A stretch of 64,000 bases of DNA, taken from Candidatus Defluviicoccus seviourii. Lineage in GTDB: Bacteria; Pseudomonadota; Alphaproteobacteria; Rhodospirillales; Defluviicoccaceae. The notes under the pieces were generated by a model that was given only the letters and a program-made list of their open reading frames with translations, was not told where the DNA came from and did not search any database. Shown here in pieces: positions 10,583 to 18,781 of the stretch (position 1 is the first letter of the stretch; every line of letters begins with the position of its first letter). The DNA is taken from the NCBI GenBank assembly GCA_900609035.2, contig UXAT02000012.1, positions 141,278 through 205,277 on the forward strand. Reading direction: 5' to 3'. The position numbers and the translations under genes are program-made.

Positions 10583-10935
10583 CAAACTTGATCGAGGACC
10601 TGAAACAGCTGGAAACGGCGGAAGAATTCCTCAACTACTTCAATATCGTCTACGAACAGCGGGTGGTCGATGTTTACCGCCTGATCATCCTGCAAGGGGC
10701 GAGCGGCCTCATCGGCGAGGCGACAACTAGCGAGCGCAGTGACCAGGCGCTGTTCGAGCGCTTTCGCCGCCGCCTGCAGGACGCCTACTCCGATTGCCGC
10801 GACGGTACGGCCGGCAAACGTGCCAAGGCGCCCCCGCCGGCGGTCACTCCTTGCGAGACCGATGCCGACGACGCCGGAACCATCTTCATCCCGCTTGAGG
10901 CGGTGATGGGCCTGCGCCGACCGCGGCAGGAGTAA
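10579..10935 (+). CDS. nifW: Nitrogenase-stabilising protein NifW
   Basis: NifW interacts with the MoFe protein and is thought to protect it from oxygen or aid its maturation. The product has 118 residues, a normal length. The segment [20 protein letters not shown] at the N-terminus and the following [11 protein letters not shown] are the conserved core of the family. The start ATG overlaps the nifV stop by four bases, so both are translationally coupled. A hexamer-repeat tract and a stem-loop follow before the next gene. Confidence 0.94.
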   Translation: MTNLIEDLKQLETAEEFLNYFNIVYEQRVVDVYRLIILQGASGLIGEATTSERSDQALFERFRRRLQDAYSDCRDGTAGKRAKAPPPAVTPCETDADDAGTIFIPLEAVMGLRRPRQE

Positions 10936-10949
10936 GACCGGGCCTGCCC

Positions 10950-11018
10950 GGGCATGGGCATGGGTATGGGTACGGTCGCCGGCCGTTGTGTCGCCGCGGA
11001 TTGATGCGTTGTCCGCGG
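10950..11018 (+). other. Hexamer repeat tract and stem-loop after nifW
   Basis: The gap of 127 bp between nifW and the Nfn gene begins with four imperfect tandem hexamers (GGGCAT twice, GGGTAT, GGGTAC; 10950-10973). A stem-loop follows: CCGCGGA (10994-11000) pairs perfectly with TCCGCGG (11012-11018) over an 11-nt loop. There is no T-tract. No sigma-54 promoter or NifA site is visible here, so the downstream gene may be reached by read-through, perhaps reduced by this hairpin. Confidence 0.4.
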
Positions 11019-11062
11019 CCGGCGTAGCCCGCCCCTGTGAATAAGCGAAGGACTTGAAGAGC

Positions 11063-13414
11063 ATGTATCAGATCGTCCGCCACGAGGTTTTTTCCGATGT
11101 GACCTTCTTGTGGGACGTGCTCGCCCCCGATGTCGCCCACGCTGCGCAGGCGGGGCACTTCGTCATGCTGCGCTTGCATGAGGGCTCGGAGCGCATCCCG
11201 CTGACCGTCGCGGATTTCGACCGCGAACGCGGCACCGTCACAATCGTCGTCCAGGCACTCGGCAAGACCACCCGGGAGATGCGCGACCACTACCGCGAAG
11301 GTGACAGCTTCGCCGATTTCGTAGGCCCGCTCGGCCTGCCGCAGCACATCGAGCAGGTCGGCCACGTGGCCCTGGTCGGCGGCGGGCTCGGCGTTGCCCC
11401 AGTCTACCCGCAGCTTCGCGCGTTCAAGGAAGCCGGCAACCGGATCACGGGCATTATTGGTTTCCGCAACCGCGACCTGATCTTCTGGGAGGACCGGTTC
11501 GCAGCGCTGTGCGACGACCTCATCGTCTGCACCGATGACGGCAGTTACGGCCGGCCCGGCTTTGTCTCGCAGGCGCTCGATGATCTGATCGGGCGCGATC
11601 GACCCGACCGCGTGGTCGCCATCGGCCCGCTGCCGATGATGGCGGCCTGTGTCGAGACAACGCGCCCGCACAGTGTCAAGACCATGGTCTCGCTCAACGC
11701 CATCATGGTCGACGGCACCGGCATGTGCGGGTCATGCCGCGTGACCGTCGCCGGCAAGGTCAAGTTCGCCTGCGTCGAGGGCCCCGATTTCGACGGCCAC
11801 GAGGTCGACTTCCCCGAGCTGATCGCGCGCCAGAAACGCTTCAAGAGCCAGGAAGCGCGGGCCAACGAGAGCTACGCACACGTCTGTAACCTCGAGAAGC
11901 AGCTCTTCGAGGACGAAAAGCGCGGCTACAAGAAGCTGGCCCAGCTGGTGCCGCATCAGACGAAGATGCCGGAGCGGGACGCGCACGAGCGCGCATGCAA
12001 CTTCAAGGAAGTCAATCTCGGCTATACAGCGGCGGAGGCGTTTCAGGAGGTCGAGCGCTGCATCCAGTGCAAGAACCCGCCCTGCATTACCGGCTGCCCG
12101 GTCGGCGTCGATATCCCCCGCTTCGTCCGCCACCTGCTGGTGCATGACCTTGAGGGCGCGATCAACGTCATCTCGGAATCGAGCCTGTTCCCGTCGATCT
12201 GCGGCCGTGTCTGCCCGCAGGAGAGCCAGTGCGAGGCCCACTGCATCCTGACCAAGAAGATCGACGCGGTCGCGATCGGCCGGCTTGAGCGCTTCATCGG
12301 CGATAACGCCCCGCGTCTCAAGATCGCGCCGCCGCAGTTCGCTGAAACGCTGGGCCGGGTGGCGATCGTCGGGTCCGGTCCGGCCGGCCTCGCGGCGGCG
12401 GCCGACCTGGTCCGCTTTGGCGCCGACGTGACCGTGTATGAGGCCCTGCACGTCATCGGCGGCGTGCTGCGCTACGGCATCCCGGCGTTCCGCCTGCCGC
12501 GCGACATCATCGACCGCGAAGTGCAGGGCTTGCGCGACATGGGCGTCAAGTTCGAGCTGAACAAGGTGATCGGAAAGACCTTCACCATCGCGCAGCTGAT
12601 GAACGGCATGGGCTTCGATGCCGTCTTTGTCGGCGCCGGCGCTGGCGCGCCGTCGTTCCTCGGTATTCCGGGCGAGTTCGCCGGCCAGGTCTATTCGGCG
12701 AACGAGTTCCTGACCCGCGTCAACCTGATGGGCGGCGATCAGTTCCCCTACCTCGATACGCCGGTCGGCTTCGGGAAGAGCGTCGTCGTCATCGGCGCCG
12801 GCAACACCGCCATGGACTGCCTGCGCGTCGCCAAGCGCTTAGGGGCCCCCAACGTCCGTTGCGTCTATCGGCGCACGGAGGCGGAAGCGCCGGCGCGGAT
12901 CGAGGAGTTGCGCCACGCCAAGGAGGAGGGCATCGAGTTCCTGTTCCTCCATTCGCCGGTCGAGATCTACACCGACGCCGAGGGCAACGTTGCCGGCATG
13001 AAGGTGCAGAAGATGACGCTGGGCGAGCCCGACGAGCGCGGCCGGCGCAAGCCGGTGCCACTCGACGAATTCGTCGAACTCGACTGCGATACCGTGATCT
13101 ATGCGCTTGGCACCAACGCCAATCCGATCGTTCCGCAGGCGACGCCGGGCCTGGGCCTCAACAAGTGGGGCTACATCATCGCCGATGAGGCGACACAGGC
13201 CACCAACCTGAAGGGCGTCTTCGCCGGCGGTGACATCGTTACCGGCGGTGCGACCGTGATCCTGGCGATGGGGGCGGGCCGGCGGGCGGCACGCGCGATC
13301 GGTGCTTATCTCCAGTCCGACCGGCAGACGTGGCCGCTCTCGGAAGACGAGGTCAAAGCCTTCGTCCCGCCGCAGCCGCTGAGCCAGGCCGCGCCAGCCG
13401 AACTCGGAGCCTGA
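11063..13414 (+). CDS. Fused NfnAB-type ferredoxin:NADP+ oxidoreductase (electron-bifurcating family)
   Basis: The 783-residue protein joins two proteins that are usually separate. Residues 1-280 resemble NfnA/dihydroorotate-dehydrogenase-B electron-transfer subunits: an FAD domain, an NAD-binding stretch VGGGLGVAPVYPQ and a [2Fe-2S] site with Cys222, Cys225 and Cys237. Residues 310-783 resemble NfnB/glutamate synthase small subunit: Cys333/336/341/345 and Cys380/384/390/394 for two [4Fe-4S] clusters, then FAD (GSGPAGLAAA) and NADPH (GAGNTAMDC) nucleotide folds. NfnAB couples NADH, NADPH and reduced ferredoxin by flavin-based bifurcation. Next to nif and ferredoxin genes it probably supplies or balances low-potential electrons; direction is inference. 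I chose the ATG at 11063; a TTG at 11054 is possible. Automatic tools may mislabel it as glutamate synthase. Confidence 0.88.
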   Translation: MYQIVRHEVFSDVTFLWDVLAPDVAHAAQAGHFVMLRLHEGSERIPLTVADFDRERGTVTIVVQALGKTTREMRDHYREGDSFADFVGPLGLPQHIEQVGHVALVGGGLGVAPVYPQLRAFKEAGNRITGIIGFRNRDLIFWEDRFAALCDDLIVCTDDGSYGRPGFVSQALDDLIGRDRPDRVVAIGPLPMMAACVETTRPHSVKTMVSLNAIMVDGTGMCGSCRVTVAGKVKFACVEGPDFDGHEVDFPELIARQKRFKSQEARANESYAHVCNLEKQLFEDEKRGYKKLAQLVPHQTKMPERDAHERACNFKEVNLGYTAAEAFQEVERCIQCKNPPCITGCPVGVDIPRFVRHLLVHDLEGAINVISESSLFPSICGRVCPQESQCEAHCILTKKIDAVAIGRLERFIGDNAPRLKIAPPQFAETLGRVAIVGSGPAGLAAAADLVRFGADVTVYEALHVIGGVLRYGIPAFRLPRDIIDREVQGLRDMGVKFELNKVIGKTFTIAQLMNGMGFDAVFVGAGAGAPSFLGIPGEFAGQVYSANEFLTRVNLMGGDQFPYLDTPVGFGKSVVVIGAGNTAMDCLRVAKRLGAPNVRCVYRRTEAEAPARIEELRHAKEEGIEFLFLHSPVEIYTDAEGNVAGMKVQKMTLGEPDERGRRKPVPLDEFVELDCDTVIYALGTNANPIVPQATPGLGLNKWGYIIADEATQATNLKGVFAGGDIVTGGATVILAMGAGRRAARAIGAYLQSDRQTWPLSEDEVKAFVPPQPLSQAAPAELGA

Positions 13415-13430
13415 GGCACGGGCAGCCGCA

Positions 13431-13463
13431 CCGGACCATCGCCCGCAAGGGGGGATGGTCCGG
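13431..13463 (+). terminator. Inverted repeat after the Nfn gene, possible terminator
   Basis: CCGGACCATC (13431-13440) pairs perfectly with GATGGTCCGG (13454-13463) across a 13-nt loop. It starts 17 bp after the Nfn stop codon. No T-run follows, so it may be a weak or Rho-assisted terminator, or a transcript-end stabiliser. Confidence 0.45.
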
Positions 13464-13514
13464 CCGCGCATCAGCGTGGCACTTCCCATCGGTGCATGGG
13501 CGCATGGCATGGAC

Positions 13515-13542
13515 GGCGCTTGCAGATTGGCTGCAAAGCGCC
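13515..13542 (+). other. Second stem-loop upstream of the [2Fe-2S] ferredoxin gene
   Basis: GGCGCTTGCAG (13515-13525) pairs with CTGCAAAGCGCC (13531-13542) with one bulged A and a 5-nt loop. It lies 57 bp before the ferredoxin start and could shape its 5' leader. The function is unknown. Confidence 0.4.
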
Positions 13543-13598
13543 GATCCTCCCTCCACCGCTGGAGATCTCGCCGGCGGCCGGCACGAAGGAGGGACGGC

Positions 13599-13967
13599 GT
13601 GGCGATCATCCGCTTCGTGGCGCCAGGGTTCGACAAGACCATTCGTTTTGACGTTGCGGCCGGCGAGCGACGGACGCTGCTCGCAGTCGCCAAGGACAGT
13701 GGCGTGCCGATCTTGTTCAACTGCGAAAGCGGCGACTGCAGCGCCTGCGTCGTGCACGTCGAGACCCGCGCTCCCGGCACCCTGCCAATCGCGCCGTTAA
13801 CCGAGAAAGAGCGGTTCTTGTTGACTGCCATCGGCCTGTTGACCGAGCCCGAAATCCAGGCGGCCGAACGACAGGGGATCTCAGCCGATGTTCGCCTGGC
13901 CTGCCAATACGCGCTTGGAGATGAGGAGATCGTCGTCCTTTTCAACAACGATCTCGGCGGCGCCTGA
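13599..13967 (+). CDS. Nif-associated [2Fe-2S] ferredoxin
   Basis: The 122-residue protein has the plant-type [2Fe-2S] pattern Cys42-x4-Cys47-x2-Cys50, with a distal Cys102 (RLACQY). It is a small soluble electron carrier. Similar [2Fe-2S] ferredoxins occur in many nif clusters. Its position after a fused Nfn oxidoreductase suggests that it exchanges electrons with that enzyme or with nitrogenase; this is inference. The start is a GTG at 13599 with a strong GAAGGAGGG site 8 bases before it; further upstream the frame is not protein-like. A GC-rich 184-bp leader with two stem-loops separates it from the Nfn gene. Confidence 0.88.
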   Translation: MAIIRFVAPGFDKTIRFDVAAGERRTLLAVAKDSGVPILFNCESGDCSACVVHVETRAPGTLPIAPLTEKERFLLTAIGLLTEPEIQAAERQGISADVRLACQYALGDEEIVVLFNNDLGGA

Positions 13968-14003
13968 CGGCTTAAGAGGAGCGGCGGCGCCACCGCACTC
14001 GGC

Positions 14004-14705
14004 CTACAGGCCGAGGTAGGCTTCGCGGACGCGATGGTCGGATTTCAGGGCCCCGGCCGCACCTTCGAGGATGATGCGGCCGGCCTCAAGCACGTAGGCG
14101 TGCTCGGCAATCGAAAGCGCACGAAAGGCATTCTGTTCAACGACAAAGACGGTGGTGCCGGCGGCGGCCAGGCGCACGATCGTCTCGAACACCTCATCGA
14201 CCAGGATCGGCGACAGGCCCATGCTCGGCTCGTCCAGCAACAGCAAGCGCGGCTTCGCCATGAGCGCGCGGGCAATCGCCAGCATCTGCTGCTGGCCACC
14301 CGAGAGCAAGCCGGCGGCGGTGCGGCGGCGTTGCTCCAGCGCGGGGAACATGGCGTAGGCTTGCTCCAATCCCTCCGCCTGCTCGCGCCGGGTGCGCGTG
14401 TAACCGCCGAGCAAGAGGTTGTCCTCGATGCTGAGCGGCGCCAGCACCTGGCGGCCTTCCGGCACCTGGATCAAGCCGAGCCGCACCCGCGCGGACGCTG
14501 CCAACGCGGTGATGTCCTGGCCAGCCAGGCGGATGGTCCCCGCAGCCGCCGGCAGAAGACCCGACAGCACGCGCAAGAGCGTCGTCTTGCCGGCGCCGTT
14601 GCCGCCGATGAGCGTGACCAGGCCGCCGTCGGCGATCGCGAGGCTGACGTCTGCGAGCGCCCGGATCGGCCCGTAGCGTGCCTCAAGTCCTTGGACTTCG
14701 AGCAA
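14004..14705 (-). CDS. livF: Branched-chain-type amino acid ABC transporter, ATPase LivF
   Basis: LivF is one of two ATPases of the LivFGHMK high-affinity amino acid importer. The Walker A sequence GGNGAGKTT, the signature LSGGQQQMLAIARAL and the Walker B segment LLLLDEPSMG are all visible. The ending HRVREAYLGL is typical. There is no ATG or GTG at the expected place. I start at a TTG (14705), giving 233 residues; an ATC at 14717 sits 5 bases after a perfect GAGGGAGG ribosome site and could be the real, unusual start. The gene follows livG closely and is the last of the livKHMGF unit. The substrate cannot be read from the ATPase. Confidence 0.93.
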   Translation of the reverse strand: MLEVQGLEARYGPIRALADVSLAIADGGLVTLIGGNGAGKTTLLRVLSGLLPAAAGTIRLAGQDITALAASARVRLGLIQVPEGRQVLAPLSIEDNLLLGGYTRTRREQAEGLEQAYAMFPALEQRRRTAAGLLSGGQQQMLAIARALMAKPRLLLLDEPSMGLSPILVDEVFETIVRLAAAGTTVFVVEQNAFRALSIAEHAYVLEAGRIILEGAAGALKSDHRVREAYLGL

Positions 14706-14709
14706 AGGC

Positions 14710-15480
14710 TCAGCGATGGCGGCCTCCCTCGCCGAGATAGGCGGCGACGACATCTTCGTTGTGGCGGATCTCCCAGCCTGTTCCTTCCGTGAGCTTGCGG
14801 CCGTGATCGAGCACCAGGATGTGGTTGGACACTGACCAGACCAGTCGCATGTCGTGCTCGACCAGCACGACGGTGATGCCTTGCGCCGCGATCTGCTGGA
14901 TGAGGAAATCGAGCTCGGCCGTTTCCTTCGGATTGAGGCCGGCCGCCGGTTCATCGAGGAGCAGCATCTTCGGCTGCACGGCGAGCGCGCGCGCAAGTTC
15001 AAGGCGCTTCAGCGCGCCGTAGGGCATCGCGTCGGCAGCGGCGTCGACGAAGGCTTCGAGGCCCACGAACCGCATCAGCGCCACCGCCCGCTCGCGATAG
15101 TCACGGTCGCGGCGAACTACCGAAGGCAGCCGCAGCAGCGACGGCAGGAAGCGGCCGTCGCAGGCCAGGTGATAGCCGACCATGACATTGTCGAGCGCCG
15201 ACAGGTTGAGGAAGATCTGCAGGTTCTGAAAGGTGCGGGACAGGCCGCAGCGGGCACGGCGGTGTGGCGGCAGCGCCGTGATGTCGGCATCGTCGAACCA
15301 GATCGTGCCGCTGGTGGGCCGATAGAGACCACTGATCAGATTGAACAGCGTCGTCTTGCCGGCGCCGTTGGGGCCGATGATGGAGTGGATCGTCCCGAGG
15401 CTGATGGCGAAACTCAAATCCTCGATCGCAGGCGTCGGCCCGAACGACTTCGAGAGATTTTCGACGCGCAGGAGCGTCAC
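14710..15480 (-). CDS. livG: Branched-chain-type amino acid ABC transporter, ATPase LivG
   Basis: LivG is the second ATPase of the importer. The 256-residue protein has Walker A GPNGAGKTT at residues 36-44, the LivG-type signature YGALKRLELARAL and Walker B MLLLDEPAAGLNP. The characteristic LivG insertion between Walker A and the signature (GYHLACDGRFLPSLL) is present. The start is a GTG that overlaps the livM stop (GTGA at 15480-15477), indicating translational coupling. The end abuts livF. Confidence 0.95.
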   Translation of the reverse strand: MTLLRVENLSKSFGPTPAIEDLSFAISLGTIHSIIGPNGAGKTTLFNLISGLYRPTSGTIWFDDADITALPPHRRARCGLSRTFQNLQIFLNLSALDNVMVGYHLACDGRFLPSLLRLPSVVRRDRDYRERAVALMRFVGLEAFVDAAADAMPYGALKRLELARALAVQPKMLLLDEPAAGLNPKETAELDFLIQQIAAQGITVVLVEHDMRLVWSVSNHILVLDHGRKLTEGTGWEIRHNEDVVAAYLGEGGRHR

Positions 15481-16433
15481 GCGCGCCCGCTCCGCATCCG
15501 GTTGCGGATCAGGCCTGCGAGCGTCGGCACGAGGCCCTTGCGCAGGAAGATCATCGTGCCCATCAGGACCGCCCCGAACACGAGCATCTTGAAGTCCTGA
15601 AAGGCGGTCAGCGCTTGCGGCAGGATTGTGAGCACGGCGGCCCCAACAACGGCGCCGAACGTCGAGGCCATGCCGCCCAGCACCACCATGGTGACGAGCT
15701 CGATCGAGCGGGCGAAGCTGGCCTCCGCCGGTGTGATAAACCCGGCGTAGTGGGCGAACAGGCTGCCGGCGAGGCTCGCCAGAACGGCGGAGACGACGAA
15801 TACCAGCACTTTGTAACGGATGACGTCGACGCCCGTAAGCGCCGCGGCGCTCTCCGAGCCGTGCACCGCCTGCAGCGCCCGGCCGACGGGTGAGTCGATG
15901 AGGTTCAACGTCAGCCAGACGCTCACGATCAGAACGAGGCCGACGAGCGCATACCAAGCATGTTCGCCCGCAACCGTGTGGCCAAGCGCGCGCAAGGATG
16001 GAACCGGCATCCCGTCCGGCCCGCCGGTCAGGCCCGCTTCCTGATTGAGCACGATCGAGATGATGATGCCGAGCCCGAGCGTGCCCATGGCGAGGTAGTG
16101 ACCCTTGAGCTTGAGGATCGGCTGGGCGAGGACGAACGATAGCATGCCAACACCGGCGGCACCGGCGGCGAGCGCAGCCAGCGGCGGCCAGCCGTGATCG
16201 CCGGTAAGGACTGCCGACGCGTATGCGCCGAGTGCGAAGAAGCCGGCATGTCCGAGGCTGATCTGGCCGGCATAGCCAATCAGGAGGTTGAGACCGACGC
16301 ACACGGTGGCGTTGATGCCGACCAGAATGGCGACGTCGTAATAGAAGGCGTTCGGCAGGATGAGCGGCAGGCCGGCCACCACCCCAGCCAGCGCCAGGAG
16401 CCCGCCGGTGCGCGGCTGCCACAACGACGCCAT
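15477..16433 (-). CDS. livM: Branched-chain-type amino acid ABC transporter, permease LivM
   Basis: LivM is a membrane permease subunit with several hydrophobic segments; the family signature NLLIGYAGQISLGHAGFFAL lies near the N-terminus and GGPDGMPVP in the middle. The length of 318 residues is normal for the family. The ATG at 16433 shares its A with the livH stop (TGATG), so both permeases are translationally coupled. It forms the channel with LivH. Confidence 0.95.
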   Translation of the reverse strand: MASLWQPRTGGLLALAGVVAGLPLILPNAFYYDVAILVGINATVCVGLNLLIGYAGQISLGHAGFFALGAYASAVLTGDHGWPPLAALAAGAAGVGMLSFVLAQPILKLKGHYLAMGTLGLGIIISIVLNQEAGLTGGPDGMPVPSLRALGHTVAGEHAWYALVGLVLIVSVWLTLNLIDSPVGRALQAVHGSESAAALTGVDVIRYKVLVFVVSAVLASLAGSLFAHYAGFITPAEASFARSIELVTMVVLGGMASTFGAVVGAAVLTILPQALTAFQDFKMLVFGAVLMGTMIFLRKGLVPTLAGLIRNRMRSGRA

Positions 16434-17308
16434 CAAACGCGCTCGACCGACCGACCGCCGAACAGGCCGCCCGGCAACACGACCAGCACCACCAGGATGA
16501 TGACGAATGCGACCGCATCCTTGTAGGCGGACGACAGGTAGCCGGCCGTCATCGCCTCCGAGACGCCTACGAGGAGACCGCCGGCGATCGCCCCCATCGG
16601 CTTGCCGAGCCCGCCCAGGATCGCGGCACAGAAGCCCTTGAGGCCCAGCATGACGCCCACGGTCGAATACGTGAGCGAAAGCGGCGCGATCAACACGCCG
16701 GCGATACCGCCCAGGAGCGCCGCCAGGGCGAAACTGAGGCTCAAGACCAGGCGGGTGTTGATACCCATCAGCTGCGCCATGACGGGGTTGTACGCGGTTG
16801 CGAGCATCGCTTTGCCGTGCATGGTGGCATTGAAGAAACGCCCCAGCGCGAAGATGATCACCACTGTTACGCCCAGCACCCACAGGCTCTGCGGCAACAG
16901 CGCAGCACCGCCGATGACGATCGGTTCGTTGCCGCTGAACGCCGGCATGCTGCGGAAGCCGCGCCCGCCCAACAGCTCGGCGGCGCCACGCAGGAAGATC
17001 GAAGCGCCGATCGTGATGATGATCAGGGTGACGACCGAAGCGTTGCGCGCCGGCTCGATCGCGAACTTCTCCAGCGCGACACCGACAACGACGGTAAGCG
17101 CCACACCGGCAGCGAGCGCGAGCACAAACGGCGCGCCGGCATCGATGAGGCCGACCGCCGCCATGCCGGCGATCATCACGAACTCCCCTTGCGCGAAGTT
17201 GATCACCTGGCTTGCGTTGTAGATGATCGAGAAGCCAAGCCCGACCAGCGCGTAGCACGCGCCTTGGGTGATGCCGGAGAACAGGAACTGCAGGAAATCG
17301 GCCGACAT
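16433..17308 (-). CDS. livH: Branched-chain-type amino acid ABC transporter, permease LivH
   Basis: LivH is the partner permease, 291 residues and very hydrophobic. ITQGACYALVGLGFSIIY at the N-terminus and NFAQGEFVMIAG are family-typical, as is the GGLGKPMGAIAGGLLVG loop that contacts the ATPase. I used the ATG at 17308, which has GGAG nine bases upstream; a start at 17383 would add a tail reaching into the dispersed repeat and is not credible. The gene is separated from livK by 162 bp that hold a copy of that repeat. Confidence 0.95.
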   Translation of the reverse strand: MSADFLQFLFSGITQGACYALVGLGFSIIYNASQVINFAQGEFVMIAGMAAVGLIDAGAPFVLALAAGVALTVVVGVALEKFAIEPARNASVVTLIIITIGASIFLRGAAELLGGRGFRSMPAFSGNEPIVIGGAALLPQSLWVLGVTVVIIFALGRFFNATMHGKAMLATAYNPVMAQLMGINTRLVLSLSFALAALLGGIAGVLIAPLSLTYSTVGVMLGLKGFCAAILGGLGKPMGAIAGGLLVGVSEAMTAGYLSSAYKDAVAFVIILVVLVVLPGGLFGGRSVERV

Positions 17309-17353
17309 CTCATCGGCTCCTGCGGCGACCGCGAACGGCAGCGGGCGGAGCGG

Positions 17354-17474
17354 CGAGTGCACTGGCACAAACAGAGCGTACATCCTGTTTGTGCCGAAAG
17401 TGCACGCGATTCAATATGTTGTGCAGCGACAACCTTGCTCGGGCGAGAATCGCCCGATTGGGTCGCTGCACTAG
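17354..17474 (-). repeat. Dispersed CTAG-ended hairpin element, copy 1
   Basis: This 121-bp copy is inverted relative to copies 2 (34784) and 3 (52534) and almost identical to them. It contains GTGCAGCGAC/GTCGCTGCAC and GGCACAAACAG/CTGTTTGTGCC inverted repeats that give two hairpins. The right end (17471-17474) is CTAG; the left end has decayed to CGAG. The stop codon of livK (TAG, minus strand) lies inside the right-end CTAG. The element sits inside the liv operon between livK and livH, so its hairpins are in the transcript and could set the usual excess of binding protein over permease. It codes for no protein. Confidence 0.92.
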
Positions 17475-18631
17475 TTGAGCAGAAGCCACGTCCCGTCTTT
17501 CACCTCCACCATGACGAAGGACGCCGTATCGAGACCTAAGTGGTCGGTGGGCGACATCGTGAAGATGCCGTCGGCGCCGATGAAGCGGTTGGTCTTCTCG
17601 ATCTCGTCGCGCACCTTCGCCTTGTCGGTTCCGCCAGCGCGCTTGATCGCTTCGAGAACGATGAACAAGCCGTCGTAGGCGTGGCCGCCGAAGGTTGAGA
17701 TCGGCTCCTTGTAGCGCTCCGTGTAGGCATCGCGGTAAGCGGTCGCAACCGCCTTCTGCGGATGATCGGCTGGCAGCTGATCGACGACCAGGAGCGCTGC
17801 GGCTGGCAGACGCACGCCTTCGGCCGCCCCCTCGGCGCCTTGGATGAAGCTCATCGAGGCGGAGCCGTGCGTCTGGTAATGCGGCACGCCGAGGCCGATC
17901 TGGCGGACGTTCTTGGCGACGATGCTGGTCGGCGCGCCGAAGCCGCAATAGAGGAAGGCTTGCAAGCCGGGAGCGCCCTTGATGCGGGTGAGCTGCGGCG
18001 TCATGTCGGTATCGCCGGCGCCGTGCGTCTCGTCGGCAACGATTGTGAGACCCTTTGCCGGTGCCAGCGCCATCGCGTTGGTTCGGCAGGACTTATCGAA
18101 GCCGCCCGGCCCGGAAAGAATGCCGATCTTGGTCAGACCGCGCGCCTTCATGTCGGTAAACAGCTTCTCGACGGCGAGCCGGTCAGTATGCGGCGTCTTG
18201 AAGACCCATTTCTTGACCGGCTCGACGATCTCCGCCGCACCCGCAAGCGAGATGAAGGGCACGGCCGCTGCCTCGACCTCGCGGATGACCGCCATGGTTT
18301 CGCCGGTCGAGGTGCCGCCGATGATGGCGTCGACCTTGTCCTGCTCGATCAGCCGCTTGACGAAGGTGAGCGCCTCCTTTGCTTCCGAGCCGGTGTCATA
18401 GACAATGAGCTCGACCTTACGGCCGAGGACGCCGCCTTCGCCGCTAATTTTCTCCACGTACGTCTCGAGCGTCTTCTTTTCGGGATCACCGAGAAAGGCG
18501 CCCTTGCCGGTCACGGCGAGGAACGCGCCCAGCCGGATCGGCTCGGCCGCCGAAGCGGTGACGGCACTCGCAGCCAGCGCAACGATCGCAAAAGCCGCGA
18601 TCAGCCACCGAAAAGAAAGGCGTGCGTGCAT
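17471..18631 (-). CDS. livK: Periplasmic amino acid-binding protein of the Liv-type transporter
   Basis: This 386-residue protein is the periplasmic receptor of the neighbouring LivHMGF importer. A Sec signal peptide is clear: MHARLSFRWL, a hydrophobic core and a cleavage site near VTASAAEP (residue 29). The rest is the type I periplasmic-binding fold (Peripla_BP_6): LGAFLAVTGKGAFLGDP and IIGGTSTGETMAV are typical ligand-lobe segments. Substrate is unknown; the divergent indolepyruvate oxidoreductase genes hint at aromatic or branched amino acids. It has a strong GGGGGAGGA ribosome site and a consensus sigma-54 promoter upstream. The TAG stop codon is part of the dispersed element. Confidence 0.92.
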   Translation of the reverse strand: MHARLSFRWLIAAFAIVALAASAVTASAAEPIRLGAFLAVTGKGAFLGDPEKKTLETYVEKISGEGGVLGRKVELIVYDTGSEAKEALTFVKRLIEQDKVDAIIGGTSTGETMAVIREVEAAAVPFISLAGAAEIVEPVKKWVFKTPHTDRLAVEKLFTDMKARGLTKIGILSGPGGFDKSCRTNAMALAPAKGLTIVADETHGAGDTDMTPQLTRIKGAPGLQAFLYCGFGAPTSIVAKNVRQIGLGVPHYQTHGSASMSFIQGAEGAAEGVRLPAAALLVVDQLPADHPQKAVATAYRDAYTERYKEPISTFGGHAYDGLFIVLEAIKRAGGTDKAKVRDEIEKTNRFIGADGIFTMSPTDHLGLDTASFVMVEVKDGTWLLLN

Positions 18632-18712
18632 TGGACATCCTCCCCCATCGGGCGTTTTTTTCTATAGGGAAGGCTTTTAGCGGGCCCCGCTGCGCTTGGC
18701 CACAACAATGGC

Positions 18713-18727
18713 GCAAGCCCAGTGCCA
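18713..18727 (-). promoter_or_regulatory. Sigma-54 (RpoN) promoter of the livKHMGF operon
   Basis: On the minus strand the sequence reads TGGCAC-TGGGC-TTGC, an exact -24/-12 match with GG and GC ten bases apart. The -12 element ends 82 bp before the livK start, giving a leader of about 70 nt. No perfect NifA site is found upstream (the nearest is TGT-N10-ATA at 18772-18787), so the activator could be NtrC or another enhancer-binding protein. It places the importer under nitrogen-type control. Confidence 0.8.
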
Positions 18728-18781
18728 CCCTTGAAGGCGCCATCGGGCAGGCGCATTTTTGCATGGCAAAATGTCTTCGGA

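Noticed and set aside
13477..13491. TGGCAC upstream of the [2Fe-2S] ferredoxin gene as a sigma-54 promoter
   Set aside because: The -12 part reads ATCG at the required distance and lacks the invariant GC; no NifA site is nearby.
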